This document shows positions 9,061-19,040 of a stretch of 64,000 nucleotides of DNA, piece after piece. The stretch comes from Acidobacteriota bacterium (lineage in GTDB: Bacteria; Acidobacteriota; Blastocatellia; UBA7656). The notes beneath the pieces were generated by a model, which had not been told where the DNA came from, searched no databases, and saw nothing but the letters and a program-made list of their open reading frames with translations. Position 1 is the stretch's first letter. Every line of letters starts with the position of its first letter. Where the stretch lies: contig JBFMDH010000001.1 of the NCBI GenBank assembly GCA_040754075.1, positions 428,903-492,902 of the forward strand, given 5' to 3'. The position numbers and the translations under genes were made by a program.

Positions 9061-9687
9061 TCAACTCACCCGCTGACCGATTCTGTTTTCCGTGCCGTTC
9101 CATAATCGCGCGATGTTTTCATGATGTTTGGCGACAATCAGGGCGCAACCGAGAACGCCAACGGTGAGCATCGCCAGCAGATGCGGATGCGGCATCAGCC
9201 ATCCGTAATAGAGCAGTGTCCACAGCGGCACAGCGGCGGTGGCTATGATTGAACCGAGCGACACATAACGCGAGAAATAGACAATCAGCACCCATAAGAC
9301 AAGCGTCGAGAGCACCGAAAGCGGCGCAAGCGCCAGATAAACGCCGACGCCTGTGGCAACCCCTTTGCCGCCGCGAAACCCTAAAAATACCGGGAAAATA
9401 TGACCGATGATTGCCGCAACCGCCGCCGCTCCTATCCATAGATAGTCATCCGGCGCAACCATTTTCATAAGTAAAACCGCCGCCACGCCTTTTAAAACAT
9501 CAAACACATAGGTCATCAGTCCCGCCGCGCGCCCTGCGCGTCGCGTCACATTGGTTGCGCCGATACCGCCCGATCCGACCTTGCGAATATCTTCGCCCTC
9601 AGTGAATACAAATTTAACCAGCAGATACCCGAAAGGAATAGCGCCAAGCAAATAAGCGATGAATACAAAAAGAATTTTAATAGCCAC
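9061..9687 (-). CDS. plsY: Acyl-phosphate glycerol-3-phosphate acyltransferase PlsY
   Basis: Integral inner-membrane enzyme that moves an acyl group from acyl-phosphate to glycerol-3-phosphate, giving lysophosphatidic acid. The 208-aa protein has several hydrophobic helices and the family signatures AIPFGYL, GSGGIGATNVTR (about 38-49), GHIFPVFLGFRGGKG (about 94-108, phosphate-binding loop) and a late AKHHENIARL. Length is normal. It is upstream of gpsA in transcription order; the product of gpsA is its acceptor substrate. Confidence 0.97.
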   Translation of the reverse strand: MAIKILFVFIAYLLGAIPFGYLLVKFVFTEGEDIRKVGSGGIGATNVTRRAGRAAGLMTYVFDVLKGVAAVLLMKMVAPDDYLWIGAAAVAAIIGHIFPVFLGFRGGKGVATGVGVYLALAPLSVLSTLVLWVLIVYFSRYVSLGSIIATAAVPLWTLLYYGWLMPHPHLLAMLTVGVLGCALIVAKHHENIARLWNGTENRIGQRVS

Positions 9688-9780
9688 CTTTAAAAGCCTC
9701 GCCAGGATTGAGTGAGAAATTTTTTGCTTATGGCGCGAAGAATATAGCAGAGGATGTTTTTCGTAGCCAGTATGTGAATC

Positions 9781-9911
9781 AAGGATTCAGGGGAGAAGAA
9801 ACGATGAAGGCTGAAGGATGAAGGATGAACAACTACAAAACGCTTTCGGTTCATCGTTCATCGTTCCTACTTCATACTTTCCTTTCCCTGAATCCTGACT
9901 CCTGAATCCTA
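9781..9911. repeat. Heptad element B, nested inverted 7-nt repeats
   Basis: Left inner arm: GATGAAG, GCTGAAG, GATGAAG, GATGAAC at 9803-9830. Right inner arm, inverted: GTTCATC, GTTCATC, GTTCCTA, CTTCATA from 9849. Right outer arm: TGAATCC, TGACTCC, TGAATCC at 9889-9909, whose inverted partner GGATTCA sits at 9783-9789. The whole is therefore two nested hairpins, each built of heptamers. It occupies the spacer between divergent plsY and acs. Confidence 0.85.
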
Positions 9912-9988
9912 CGCTTTCATTGAGTCCCTGCTTTTTGATGTGTTAATTTTTGACTTCCGATTTTTAATCCTGCGGAGGAATCCTTTTC

Positions 9989-11935
<1,947 letters not shown>

Positions 11936-11952
11936 TAAGTCGGTGAGCTAAA

Positions 11953-12194
11953 TAATCTAAGTTGCCAGTTAAAAATGCCACGAAGTGGCAAAGGAGATTA
12001 GCCTGTGGTAACGCCACAGGAAACCAAACCCAAAAATTGTTTCGCCGCTCTGAAAGAGCGATGGATGGAAACAATTTCCTGCGCCCCGTCAGGGCGCGAT
12101 AATTGTTTGATGCTCTACGACTACCAGTGGCTTCACCACTGGCTAATTTCCCTTGCGCCTCCGGCGCATTCAGCAAAACGAGCAACTTAGATTA
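11953..12194. mobile_element. Compact multi-hairpin element with 13-bp terminal inverted repeats (MITE-like)
   Basis: A discrete 242-bp non-coding unit. The ends TAATCTAAGTTGC (11953-11965) and GCAACTTAGATTA (12182-12194) are perfect reverse complements. Inside are six short perfect hairpins: 11976-11990 (stem TGCCAC), 12002-12020 (CCTGTGG), 12046-12060 (CGCTCT), 12081-12097 (GCGCCC), 12124-12142 (CCAGTGG) and 12154-12168 (TGCGCC), with loops of 3-5 nt. AAATTGTTT and AAACAATTT enclose the third as a further stem. No transposase is nearby, so mobility would need one in trans. Calling it mobile is inference; the structure is plain. Confidence 0.65.
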
Positions 12195-12299
12195 AATAAA
12201 CGACGACATTTCAAACGCTGCCATTCGCTGTTTTAACAAAATCGCTACAGGCGATGCTTAGCGAAAACCGAGGTAGGATGTTCAACCTGTATGAATTCA

Positions 12300-14057
12300 T
12301 CAGCGTTGACCGCTTGCCGAGCGTTGTCTTTTCAGTACATAAACTTTTGCGACTTCGGTTTGAAACATTTCGCGGGTGGTGAATTCCTCATCGCTGACCG
12401 GTTCGAGCGCGAGGTCTGTATACTCGAACCGTCGCGGGTCGTGTTTGATGGCGCGATAGATGAGGCGCAAGCGCAAGTAGAGCGAAATCCAGCGAAATTG
12501 TTTGCTGAGAGTTTCAAAAAAATATTTCGGATAGAACTTCCATATCGGCTCGCGTCGAAAAGTCGGGCGACGGTCTTGGCGAAATTTGCGTCGCAGGAAT
12601 CCGCCTTCGAGCGGATGAATCTTTTCAATGCCAATGCAGCCTTTGAACCAGACCACGAAAAACAGAATTTTGCCGGGACTGGTTCCCGTCACCATCGCGC
12701 GTCTCAGCAAAGTTTCAATGTGCTCGATGGTGTAATAGATTTCCCAAGCCTTCTTATAAGTTTCTTCCCATTCCTTTTTCGACATACGCGGGTGCGCGGT
12801 GGTGAGGTGATTGAGGTCATACTTGTTCAAATCCCCATCCAGTTCAACTCCCGATTCGCTCAAGCGGCGATGGTCTTCGGAACCGGGAAGCGGCGTGAGG
12901 TAAAAAAATTCCAATAAATCCACCGGCAATTCTTTTTTGATGATTTGAATATCGTGCAGAATGGATTCCGGCGTATCACCGGGAAAACCGAGAATGTAGC
13001 CGCAATAGGTGACGATTTTCGCTTGTTTCCAGGCGAGCAACATTTTGCGATATTCGGTGATTTTATTCTGTTGTTTTTTCGCGCCAAGCAGGTTGTCAGG
13101 ATTGATATTTTCAAGCCCTATGAAGACGCGCTTGACGCCGGCGCGCGCCGCCTTTTCGATAAAATTCGGTAACTTATGGCACAAGGTGTCCACCTGAATG
13201 ATGAAACTCATCTTGAAGTTTTCGACTTCGCGTAGATAAATCAGGCGGTCAAGGATGGCTTCCCAGTTTTGATTGCGAGCGAAATTATCGTCGGTAATGA
13301 AGAAGGAATGCAGCCCCTGCGCGATATTTGCCCGCACAATGCGTTCAATGTCTTCGGGCGAACGGTAGCGCGATTTGCGCCCCTGCACATTGATGATGGT
13401 GCAAAACGAACATTGATAAGGGCAGCCGCGCCCCGCGTCCAGACTGGTAGTTGCTCCGGCGGTCAAATGCACACGCTCGGCAGGTAGCAACGGCAGGGTC
13501 GCGCCTTCAAGATGCGGCAAATCATTTAAGTAGTTATAGAGCGGTTTGAGGTTTCGGTTATACGCATCAATGAGCACTTCTGCCAGACGACCTTCGGCTT
13601 CGCCTGCGAAAAGCGCGATGCCCATCTCTTCGGCGCGACGGACATGGGCATCGCGTTCAGTCAGCATGGCAAGCGTGCCGGAAACATGAAAGCCGCCGAT
13701 GGCAACCTGAATGCCGCGTTCGCGCAGGGGGCTTGCTATATCCAAGGCTCTCGGAAATTGATTGGATTGCACGCCAACCAGCATCACCATTCCGGCTCCG
13801 GCTTTTTCGATAAGCGAAGCGATGAGTTGCGGGCGAATGCGGGTGTTGGTTTCATCGAAGGCGTGAATGTCTATCTCAACATCCTCACCAAAAATTTTTT
13901 GCTCGGCACAATCGAGCGCCAGCCCGTAAAGCACGGCTAATGAATTCGAGGGAATTGCCGAGCGAAACCATTGAATGACATAGCCGTCATCGTCATAGTG
14001 CGACGGTTTGATGAGTACCAGACAAAACCGATTGTGATTTAAATTCGCGTTGCGCAT
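12300..14057 (-). CDS. B12-binding domain radical SAM protein
   Basis: A 585-aa radical SAM enzyme of the cobalamin-binding class. The N-terminal 40-165 region fits a B12-binding Rossmann fold (AGAGMVMLVGVQSNQFPRAL, GIQVAIGGFHVSG), though the classical DxHxxG is not evident. The iron-sulfur motif is C212-PYQ-C216-SF-C219, followed by SRYRSPEDIERI, FFITDDNFARN and GVKRVFIGLENINPDNL. A C-terminal region of about 130 residues is basic and family-specific. The substrate is not predictable; related proteins methylate or rearrange lipids, hopanoids or tetrapyrroles. It stands alone. Confidence 0.85.
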   Translation of the reverse strand: MRNANLNHNRFCLVLIKPSHYDDDGYVIQWFRSAIPSNSLAVLYGLALDCAEQKIFGEDVEIDIHAFDETNTRIRPQLIASLIEKAGAGMVMLVGVQSNQFPRALDIASPLRERGIQVAIGGFHVSGTLAMLTERDAHVRRAEEMGIALFAGEAEGRLAEVLIDAYNRNLKPLYNYLNDLPHLEGATLPLLPAERVHLTAGATTSLDAGRGCPYQCSFCTIINVQGRKSRYRSPEDIERIVRANIAQGLHSFFITDDNFARNQNWEAILDRLIYLREVENFKMSFIIQVDTLCHKLPNFIEKAARAGVKRVFIGLENINPDNLLGAKKQQNKITEYRKMLLAWKQAKIVTYCGYILGFPGDTPESILHDIQIIKKELPVDLLEFFYLTPLPGSEDHRRLSESGVELDGDLNKYDLNHLTTAHPRMSKKEWEETYKKAWEIYYTIEHIETLLRRAMVTGTSPGKILFFVVWFKGCIGIEKIHPLEGGFLRRKFRQDRRPTFRREPIWKFYPKYFFETLSKQFRWISLYLRLRLIYRAIKHDPRRFEYTDLALEPVSDEEFTTREMFQTEVAKVYVLKRQRSASGQR

Positions 14058-14446
14058 CCTGATGCCTCCGCACCCTCAAACGTGCAGATAGTTACGGTTC
14101 GCGGTTAAACAGCATTCTCGAAAGAATGGTTTTACATTAGGGGAATGATTCTGCACGGGATGTCAATTTTTCATCCTTTTGACGGGGAACGCATCATAGC
14201 GGCATTTTTTTCGGGTTTCAAACGATTTTTTCACGGATAGCGGTATTGGAACTGCTCACCCTGAAAATCATCAGGTTGAGCAAATTTTCAATTTTCCCTG
14301 TGGTTGACGCGAAACCCCTGCCTCTTTATGCTGAACGGTGAGTATAAAAAGGTTGTCGAAAAATAGTTTTATACCGCAGCGATTATGGATTTGTCAGTGT
14401 GTTGCCTGTCGATGGGCATTACTGAATAAAGGGTTAATGAGAAAAA
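14058..14446. other. Intergenic spacer between divergent genes
   Basis: About 390 bases between the divergent radical SAM and phosphatase genes; both promoters should be here. The only structure I see is a small hairpin, CATTCT-CGAA-AGAATG at 14113-14128. The segment 14200-14440 is AT-rich and holds nothing recognisable. Confidence 0.4.
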
Positions 14447-15112
14447 ATGTATTCAGTTCAATTCATGTTGTTCGATTTAGATGGGACGTTGATTGATTCA
14501 CGAGCCGACCTGGCGCGCTCTGTGAATTTAATGCTTGCTGATTTAGGTCGCCCGCAACTATCGGAAGCGACGGTTGCAAGTTTCGTTGGCGACGGAGTGC
14601 CGACACTGACGCGCCGTTCACTAATTGCCACGAGTCCAACAGGCGAACCGCCCGATGCGCAACTTCATCAACGCGCCATAAAAGGTCTGCTCGCACATTA
14701 TAAAAACCAGATGTTTATTTCAACGGCGCTTTATCCGCGCGTCAAAGAGACGCTTGCGCATTTCAAAGAGAAACGCAAAGCCATCGTCACCAGCAAAGAG
14801 TCACAGTTCGTTACGCCACTGCTGAAACATCTGGGAATCGCCGCTGATTTCGATTGCATCGTCGGCGGCGACAGCGTAAGCGCCCGTAAGCCCGACCCCG
14901 CGCCGGTTCTTGAAGCCGTGAAATTGCTCGGCGGCACCATTGAACAATCGGTCATGATTGGCGACAGTGAAAGCGATATTCTTGCCGGGCGTAACGCGCG
15001 AATGCTGACCTGTGGCGTCAGCATCGGTTTTCGCACTCACGAGCAACTCAAAGCATACTCTCCTGATATTTTGATTGAGCGGTTCGATCAATTAACCGAA
15101 GTTTTCTTTTAG
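14447..15112 (+). CDS. HAD-superfamily phosphatase, phosphoglycolate phosphatase-like
   Basis: A 221-aa HAD hydrolase. Motif I is FDLDGTLIDS with nucleophile Asp10 and acid/base Asp12. A helical C1 cap follows (about 16-85). Motif II is in AIVTSKES, motif III Lys in ARKPDPAPVLEA, and motif IV is MIGDSESDILAGRNA. This is the layout of Gph (phosphoglycolate phosphatase), which recycles 2-phosphoglycolate, but the superfamily is broad and other phosphomonoesters are possible. The next gene, KdsC, is a second and unrelated HAD type. Confidence 0.85.
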   Translation: MYSVQFMLFDLDGTLIDSRADLARSVNLMLADLGRPQLSEATVASFVGDGVPTLTRRSLIATSPTGEPPDAQLHQRAIKGLLAHYKNQMFISTALYPRVKETLAHFKEKRKAIVTSKESQFVTPLLKHLGIAADFDCIVGGDSVSARKPDPAPVLEAVKLLGGTIEQSVMIGDSESDILAGRNARMLTCGVSIGFRTHEQLKAYSPDILIERFDQLTEVFF

Positions 15113-15115
15113 CCC

Positions 15116-15177
15116 GTAGTTTGTAGTCCGTAGTCAGCAGTAAGAACGGCGGACGATAACTACGGACTACGGACTTA
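15116..15177. repeat. Heptad element C between the two HAD genes
   Basis: Four 7-mers at 15116-15143 (GTAGTTT, GTAGTCC, GTAGTCA, GCAGTAA) face inverted copies ACTACGG, ACTACGG, ACT at 15159-15175. The element fills the 73-nt spacer and ends about 10 nt before the kdsC start codon. Confidence 0.8.
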
Positions 15178-15185
15178 GAGCTGAG

Positions 15186-15713
15186 ATGAAGGAAATTTTA
15201 GAACGCGCGCAAAAAATCAAACTGTTAATTCTCGATTGTGACGGGGTCTTAACCGACGGGCGCATCCAGATGACCGCAAGCGGTGATGAATCGAAAACCT
15301 TCGATGTGCGTGATGGGCATGGCTTGGTGATGTTGCACCGCGCAGGGCTGCGTTCGGCGATTATTTCGGGTCGCAAATCTATTGTCGTGCAACGCCGCGC
15401 CCAGGAACTCGGCATCGCCCACGTTCACGAAATGGCATGGATAAAACTTGAACCTTACCAGCAGATTTTAAACGAAGAAAATTTAAGTGATGACGCCGTC
15501 TGTTACGTCGGCGATGATGTCGTCGATATTCCCTTGCTCAGACGCGCAGGTTTAGCGGTTGCGGTTGCGGATGCCGTCGAAGAAGTCAAAGCTCAGGCGC
15601 ATTATGTGACACGGGCGACCGGCGGACGCGGCGCGGTTCGCGAAGTGGTTGAGTTGATCCTGAAAGCGCAGGGCAAGTGGGATGAATTGATGCTGCGCTA
15701 TACAAGTGATTGA
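15186..15713 (+). CDS. kdsC: 3-deoxy-D-manno-octulosonate 8-phosphate phosphatase (KdsC type)
   Basis: Removes phosphate from Kdo-8-phosphate in the synthesis of Kdo, the inner-core sugar of lipopolysaccharide. The 175-aa length and lack of a cap domain are typical of the KdsC tetramer. Motif I is LILDCDGVLTDG with Asp17 and Asp19; then FDVRDGHGLVMLHRAG, AIISGRKS, and motif IV CYVGDDVVDIPLLRRAGLAVAVADA. It implies a lipopolysaccharide-bearing outer membrane. No other Kdo genes are near. The upstream spacer is repeat element C. Confidence 0.93.
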   Translation: MKEILERAQKIKLLILDCDGVLTDGRIQMTASGDESKTFDVRDGHGLVMLHRAGLRSAIISGRKSIVVQRRAQELGIAHVHEMAWIKLEPYQQILNEENLSDDAVCYVGDDVVDIPLLRRAGLAVAVADAVEEVKAQAHYVTRATGGRGAVREVVELILKAQGKWDELMLRYTSD

Positions 15714-15770
15714 TGATTGCAACGCCTCATTCATCAAGCATAGAATGTTTGCCAAGCGAGGAATCAAACC

Positions 15771-16379
15771 ATGGCACAATCAATTGCCAGCCTGGGTAAA
15801 ACATCAGACCATCAACTGTCGCTCAATATTAAATCGGTTGGTTTAACCAACGAACAGTTACATCGTTTGTGCAGCGACAATCCTGAACTCAAATTTGAAG
15901 TGACGGCAGAAGGAGAATTGATCGTTATGTCGCCAACCGGCTCAAAAACCGGCATTCGTAATAGCAAGTTGACAACTCGTTTATTGAATTGGGCTGAAAC
16001 GGATGGGACGGGCGTTTGTTTCGATTCATCCACCTTATTTGCTTTACCAAATGGGGCGAAACGCTCGCCTGATGCTTCATGGATTCATCTCGATAGATGG
16101 AATGCTTTATCGGAAAACGAACAGGAAGACTTTGCCCCGATCTGCCCGGATTTTGTGGTCGAACTGCGTTCTAAAAGCGACAGGCTCAAACCTCTGCAAA
16201 AGAAAATGGCGGAATATATCAAAAACGGCGCACAACTCGGATGGTTGATTGATCCCGAAAATCGCCGCGTTCACATTTATCGCCCGAATCAGGATGTCGA
16301 AATTTTGGACAATCCTGATAGCTTAAATGGCGAAACCGTGTTGCCGGGATTCGTGCTGAATTTGTCGGACATCTGGTAA
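15771..16379 (+). CDS. Uma2 family (DUF820) endonuclease-like protein
   Basis: A 202-aa member of the Uma2/DUF820 family, which has a PD-(D/E)XK nuclease fold and is abundant in cyanobacteria, Chloroflexi and acidobacteria. The family pattern is visible: TAEGELIVMSPTG, SPDASWI with Asp101, PDFVVEL with Glu131, and the lysine region KKMAEYIKNGAQLGWLIDP. Its role is not established. GAGGAA upstream supports the ATG. It is followed after 2 nt by a small gene, so the two are probably translated together. Confidence 0.85.
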   Translation: MAQSIASLGKTSDHQLSLNIKSVGLTNEQLHRLCSDNPELKFEVTAEGELIVMSPTGSKTGIRNSKLTTRLLNWAETDGTGVCFDSSTLFALPNGAKRSPDASWIHLDRWNALSENEQEDFAPICPDFVVELRSKSDRLKPLQKKMAEYIKNGAQLGWLIDPENRRVHIYRPNQDVEILDNPDSLNGETVLPGFVLNLSDIW

Positions 16380-16381
16380 GT

Positions 16382-16735
16382 ATGCCTAAGACGATAACCC
16401 TGTTTCGCCCGGTTGGGCATAACGAACTCGAACTGATTCGAGAAAGCGGCTTTCGCAAATTTCCGCCAAGACTCGCTGAACAACCGATTTTTTACCCCGT
16501 ACTCAACGAAGCTTACGCCACGCAAATCGCCCGCGATTGGAATGCGAAATACAACCGGGACAAGGTCGGTTATGTCACGCGCTTTCAGGTGAACGCCGAT
16601 TATCTTGAAAATTTTGAAATACACACTGTCGGCGCAGCGCATCATCAGGAGTATTGGATAGCCGCTGAAGAACTTGACGAATTCAATCGCCGGATTGCCG
16701 GTCTCATCGAAGTCATCGCCGAATATCGCGGCTAG
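16382..16735 (+). CDS. Small conserved protein, possibly ADP-ribosylation/crystallin J1-like
   Basis: A 117-aa protein starting 2 nt after the Uma2 stop codon. Its pattern TLFRPVGHNELELIRESG, FPPRLAEQPIFYPVLNEAYA and ARDWN is one I know from small database proteins labelled ADP-ribosylation/crystallin J1; that label is from memory and the activity is not demonstrated. The protein is short, soluble and has no signal peptide. Pairing with a nuclease-fold gene could mean a toxin-antitoxin-like or defence pair, but it may simply be a cluster of common accessory genes. Confidence 0.55.
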   Translation: MPKTITLFRPVGHNELELIRESGFRKFPPRLAEQPIFYPVLNEAYATQIARDWNAKYNRDKVGYVTRFQVNADYLENFEIHTVGAAHHQEYWIAAEELDEFNRRIAGLIEVIAEYRG

Positions 16736-16750
16736 ATAAATTTTAATGAT

Positions 16751-16780
16751 TTGAAAAATCTTTTGTTTATGCAGTAGTAT
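16751..16780 (+). promoter_or_regulatory. Possible sigma-70-type promoter for the sulfate operon
   Basis: TTGAAA (16751-16756) and TAGTAT (16775-16780) are 18 nt apart and about 20 nt ahead of the riboswitch. Transcription would start near 16787, so the aptamer would be at the very 5' end of the message. A second TTGACA at about 16788 lacks a good -10 box. Confidence 0.4.
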
Positions 16781-16799
16781 TGCCACGTTGACAATTTGT

Positions 16800-16947
16800 C
16801 TGCCTAAGTCATTCGCTTTTCCTAATGGCGAATGGCACGGGGGAACCAACGCTCTCAATAAAAAGAGCACGGGGCGTATCGCAAATTATTGCGTAGGGTA
16901 CTTCCAGCCCAAGCCCGTCAGCTAACCTCGTAGGCGCAAGGGAAGGG
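16800..16947 (+). promoter_or_regulatory. Cyclic di-AMP riboswitch (ydaO/yuaA class)
   Basis: The segment carries the highly conserved core of the ydaO/yuaA aptamer in the right order: CGGGGGAACCAA (16838-16849), GGGGCGTATC (16871-16880), GTAGGGTACTTCC (16893-16905) and CCCGTCAGCTAACCTCG (16914-16930). The closing stem can form from GCCT (16802-16805) and AGGC (16932-16935). ACTTCC near 16900 can pair with GGAAG at 16941-16945, as in known members. This class binds c-di-AMP and in Bacillus turns genes off. It is followed after 30 nt by an intrinsic terminator and then the sulfate-transport operon. Confidence 0.92.
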
Positions 16948-16976
16948 CAGTAACGCCGCTATCATAACTTTTGATT

Positions 16977-17009
16977 GAGCGCGGAGTGTTTTGCTCCGCG
17001 CTCTTTTTC
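16977..17009 (+). terminator. Intrinsic terminator of the riboswitch expression platform
   Basis: A perfect 10-bp stem, GAGCGCGGAG (16977-16986) with CTCCGCGCTC (16994-17003), a 7-nt loop and then TTTTTCT. It lies between the c-di-AMP aptamer and the first gene, about 97 nt before its ATG, so read-through must be controlled. I could not identify a convincing antiterminator pairing by eye. Confidence 0.85.
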
Positions 17010-17106
17010 TATCTGCACAAAGCCGGCGTCCTCCCTGACCAACAACTCAATAAAACAACCTTGATGCAGCCAGCGGTTGGTCTGTGTCAAAGCGGAGGAC
17101 TATGCG

Positions 17107-18174
17107 ATGAATCTCAAACGAAGTAATCGATTGGGCAGGAGTCTATTCTTTTGCCTTGTATTGACGCTCTTCTTTAGCCTCGTCTTTTTACAAGGATGTA
17201 GTAGTGGCAGCAACAAAAGCGCGAATAAAGTGACCTTGATTCTTGGCGCTTACACCACGCCGCGTGAAGCTTACGGCAAAGCCATCCTTCCGGCGTTTAA
17301 AAAATATTGGCAAGAGAAAACCGGACAGGATGTTGAGTTTCAGGAATCCTATCAAGGCAGCGGCGCGCAATCACGCGCCATCATCGGCGGCTTTGAAGCC
17401 GATATTACGGCGCTATCACTGGAAGGCGATGTCGATAAAATCAGTGAAGCCGGTTTGATTACCCATGACTGGAAAGCGCAACCCCATCGCGGCATGGTCA
17501 GCACGTCGATTGTAGTAATTGCGGTTCGCCAGGGCAATCCCAAAGGCATTAAAGACTGGGCGGATTTAGCGCAGGCGGGACTCAATGTTTTAACCCCTGA
17601 CCCGAAAACTTCGGGCGGCGCGCAATGGAACATCAATGCGATTTATGGCGCGGCGCTCAGAGGATTTGCTGGTACGCCGAAAGACGATAAAGCGGCGGCT
17701 CAGGAACTCCTGAAAAATATTTTTCGCAACGTTTCGATTATGGATAAAGGGGCGCGCGAATCCATCACCACCTTTGAAAAAGGCGTCGGCGATGCCGCCA
17801 TTACTTACGAAAACGAAGTGCTGGTCGGCAGAAAAGCCGGGCAGACTTATGAGTATGTGACACCGCGTTCGACTATTTTAATTGAAAACCCTGTGGCGTT
17901 GATTGACAAACATGTTGATAAACATGGCGTGCGCGAAGTCGCCGAAGCCTTCGTGAATTTCTTATGGTCGCAGGACGCCCAACGCGCCTATGCCGAATAC
18001 GGTTTGCGTCCGGTTGACCTGAAAATTAGTGAAGAAGTGAAAAAAAACTTTCCGCCGGTTGATGACCTCTGGCGCATTGATTATCTGGGCGGCTGGAAGC
18101 GCGTGACCGAAGAGATATACGGCGCGCAAGGCGTCTATACGAAAGTCATAGAGGAGTTGCAAAAAAACCAATGA
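17107..18174 (+). CDS. sbp: Sulfate/thiosulfate-binding lipoprotein of an ABC importer
   Basis: Periplasmic-face solute receptor for sulfate. I chose ATG 17107 over an upstream TTG because GGAGGA precedes it by about 8 nt. The 355-aa product starts with a lipoprotein signal ending in the lipobox LQGC (Cys31). The mature protein shows the Sbp/CysP pattern: LGAYTTPREAYGKAI, ESYQGSGAQSRAII, VVIAVRQGNPKGIKDW, LTPDPKTSGGAQWN and the late YENEVL. It opens the operon sbp-cysT-cysW-porin-cysA and overlaps cysT by 4 nt. Thiosulfate could be an alternative ligand. Confidence 0.93.
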   Translation: MNLKRSNRLGRSLFFCLVLTLFFSLVFLQGCSSGSNKSANKVTLILGAYTTPREAYGKAILPAFKKYWQEKTGQDVEFQESYQGSGAQSRAIIGGFEADITALSLEGDVDKISEAGLITHDWKAQPHRGMVSTSIVVIAVRQGNPKGIKDWADLAQAGLNVLTPDPKTSGGAQWNINAIYGAALRGFAGTPKDDKAAAQELLKNIFRNVSIMDKGARESITTFEKGVGDAAITYENEVLVGRKAGQTYEYVTPRSTILIENPVALIDKHVDKHGVREVAEAFVNFLWSQDAQRAYAEYGLRPVDLKISEEVKKNFPPVDDLWRIDYLGGWKRVTEEIYGAQGVYTKVIEELQKNQ

Positions 18175-19040
18175 GCGCCATCGCTCAATCGCAAAAAAAT
18201 AGTCGACCCGTTGCGCGCGCGAAGCCTTGGTTTGCGTGGGGTAAATGGGGCTTGCGCGTGGTAGCGGTTAGTTATTTGTTTTTGATGATTGTGCTGCCGC
18301 TTTCCGCGATATTTCAAAACGGCTTCAGTCAGGGACTCGCGGCTTTCTATCAGGAGTTGATTGCCCCGATAGCTTTTGATGCGCTCAAGCTGACATTGAT
18401 GGTCGCGCTCATCGTCACCGTGATTAACGCGGTGATGGGAACGCTCACGGCTTATGCACTGGTGCGTTATGACTTTCCCGGCAAGAGTCTGTTCAACGCC
18501 ATGATTGATATGCCGTTTGCGATTCCAACATTGGTAACGGGGGTGATGCTGGTGGCGCTTTACGGGCAGCAACGAACGCTCGGCGCATGGCTTGGCGCAC
18601 AGGACATTCAGGTTATCTTTGCCACGCCGGGCATTGTGCTGGCGCTGCTGGTGATTACTTATCCGTTTGTCATTCGCGCGGTGCAACCGCTATTGATGGA
18701 AACCGATATCGGGCAGGAAGAGGCGGCTTATACGATGGGCGCGTCAAAATGGACGACTTTTCGCAAAATACTACTGCCGACAATTTTCCCGGCAATCGTG
18801 ACCGGCGCGCTGCTCAGTTTCGGCAGAGCGCTTGGTGAATTCGGTTCGATTGTCGTCGTCGCCGGAAACATTCCCGGTCGCACACTCACCGCGCCGGTTC
18901 ACATTTATGGACAAATCGAATCGCAGAATCAACACGGAGCAAGCGCCGTATCAATCTTGCTGTTGTCGATTTCATTCCTGTTGATTCTGACGGTTGATTG
19001 GTTGCAAAGCCGCAAACGGAGTACCTATGTCGCAAACTGA
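18171..19040 (+). CDS. cysT: Sulfate ABC transporter permease CysT (CysU)
   Basis: First membrane subunit of the sulfate importer, 289 aa. After a basic N-terminal tail (to about residue 28) come about six membrane helices. The EAA loop that contacts the ATPase is visible as EEAAYTMGASKWTTFRKILLP (about residues 183-203). GRALGEFGSIVVVAGNIPG is a strong CysT signature. Its start overlaps the sbp stop (ATGA), and its end overlaps cysW by 14 nt, so the three genes are translationally coupled. Confidence 0.95.
   Translation: MSAIAQSQKNSRPVARAKPWFAWGKWGLRVVAVSYLFLMIVLPLSAIFQNGFSQGLAAFYQELIAPIAFDALKLTLMVALIVTVINAVMGTLTAYALVRYDFPGKSLFNAMIDMPFAIPTLVTGVMLVALYGQQRTLGAWLGAQDIQVIFATPGIVLALLVITYPFVIRAVQPLLMETDIGQEEAAYTMGASKWTTFRKILLPTIFPAIVTGALLSFGRALGEFGSIVVVAGNIPGRTLTAPVHIYGQIESQNQHGASAVSILLLSISFLLILTVDWLQSRKRSTYVAN

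Noticed and set aside
12005-12190. 61-aa ORF inside the hairpin element
   Set aside because: It reads through palindromes, has no family features and the base composition is that of the element, not of a gene.
16289-16870. 193-aa minus-strand ORF across the small gene and the riboswitch
   Set aside because: It covers the conserved aptamer and the gene on the other strand and has no domain; it is a shadow frame.
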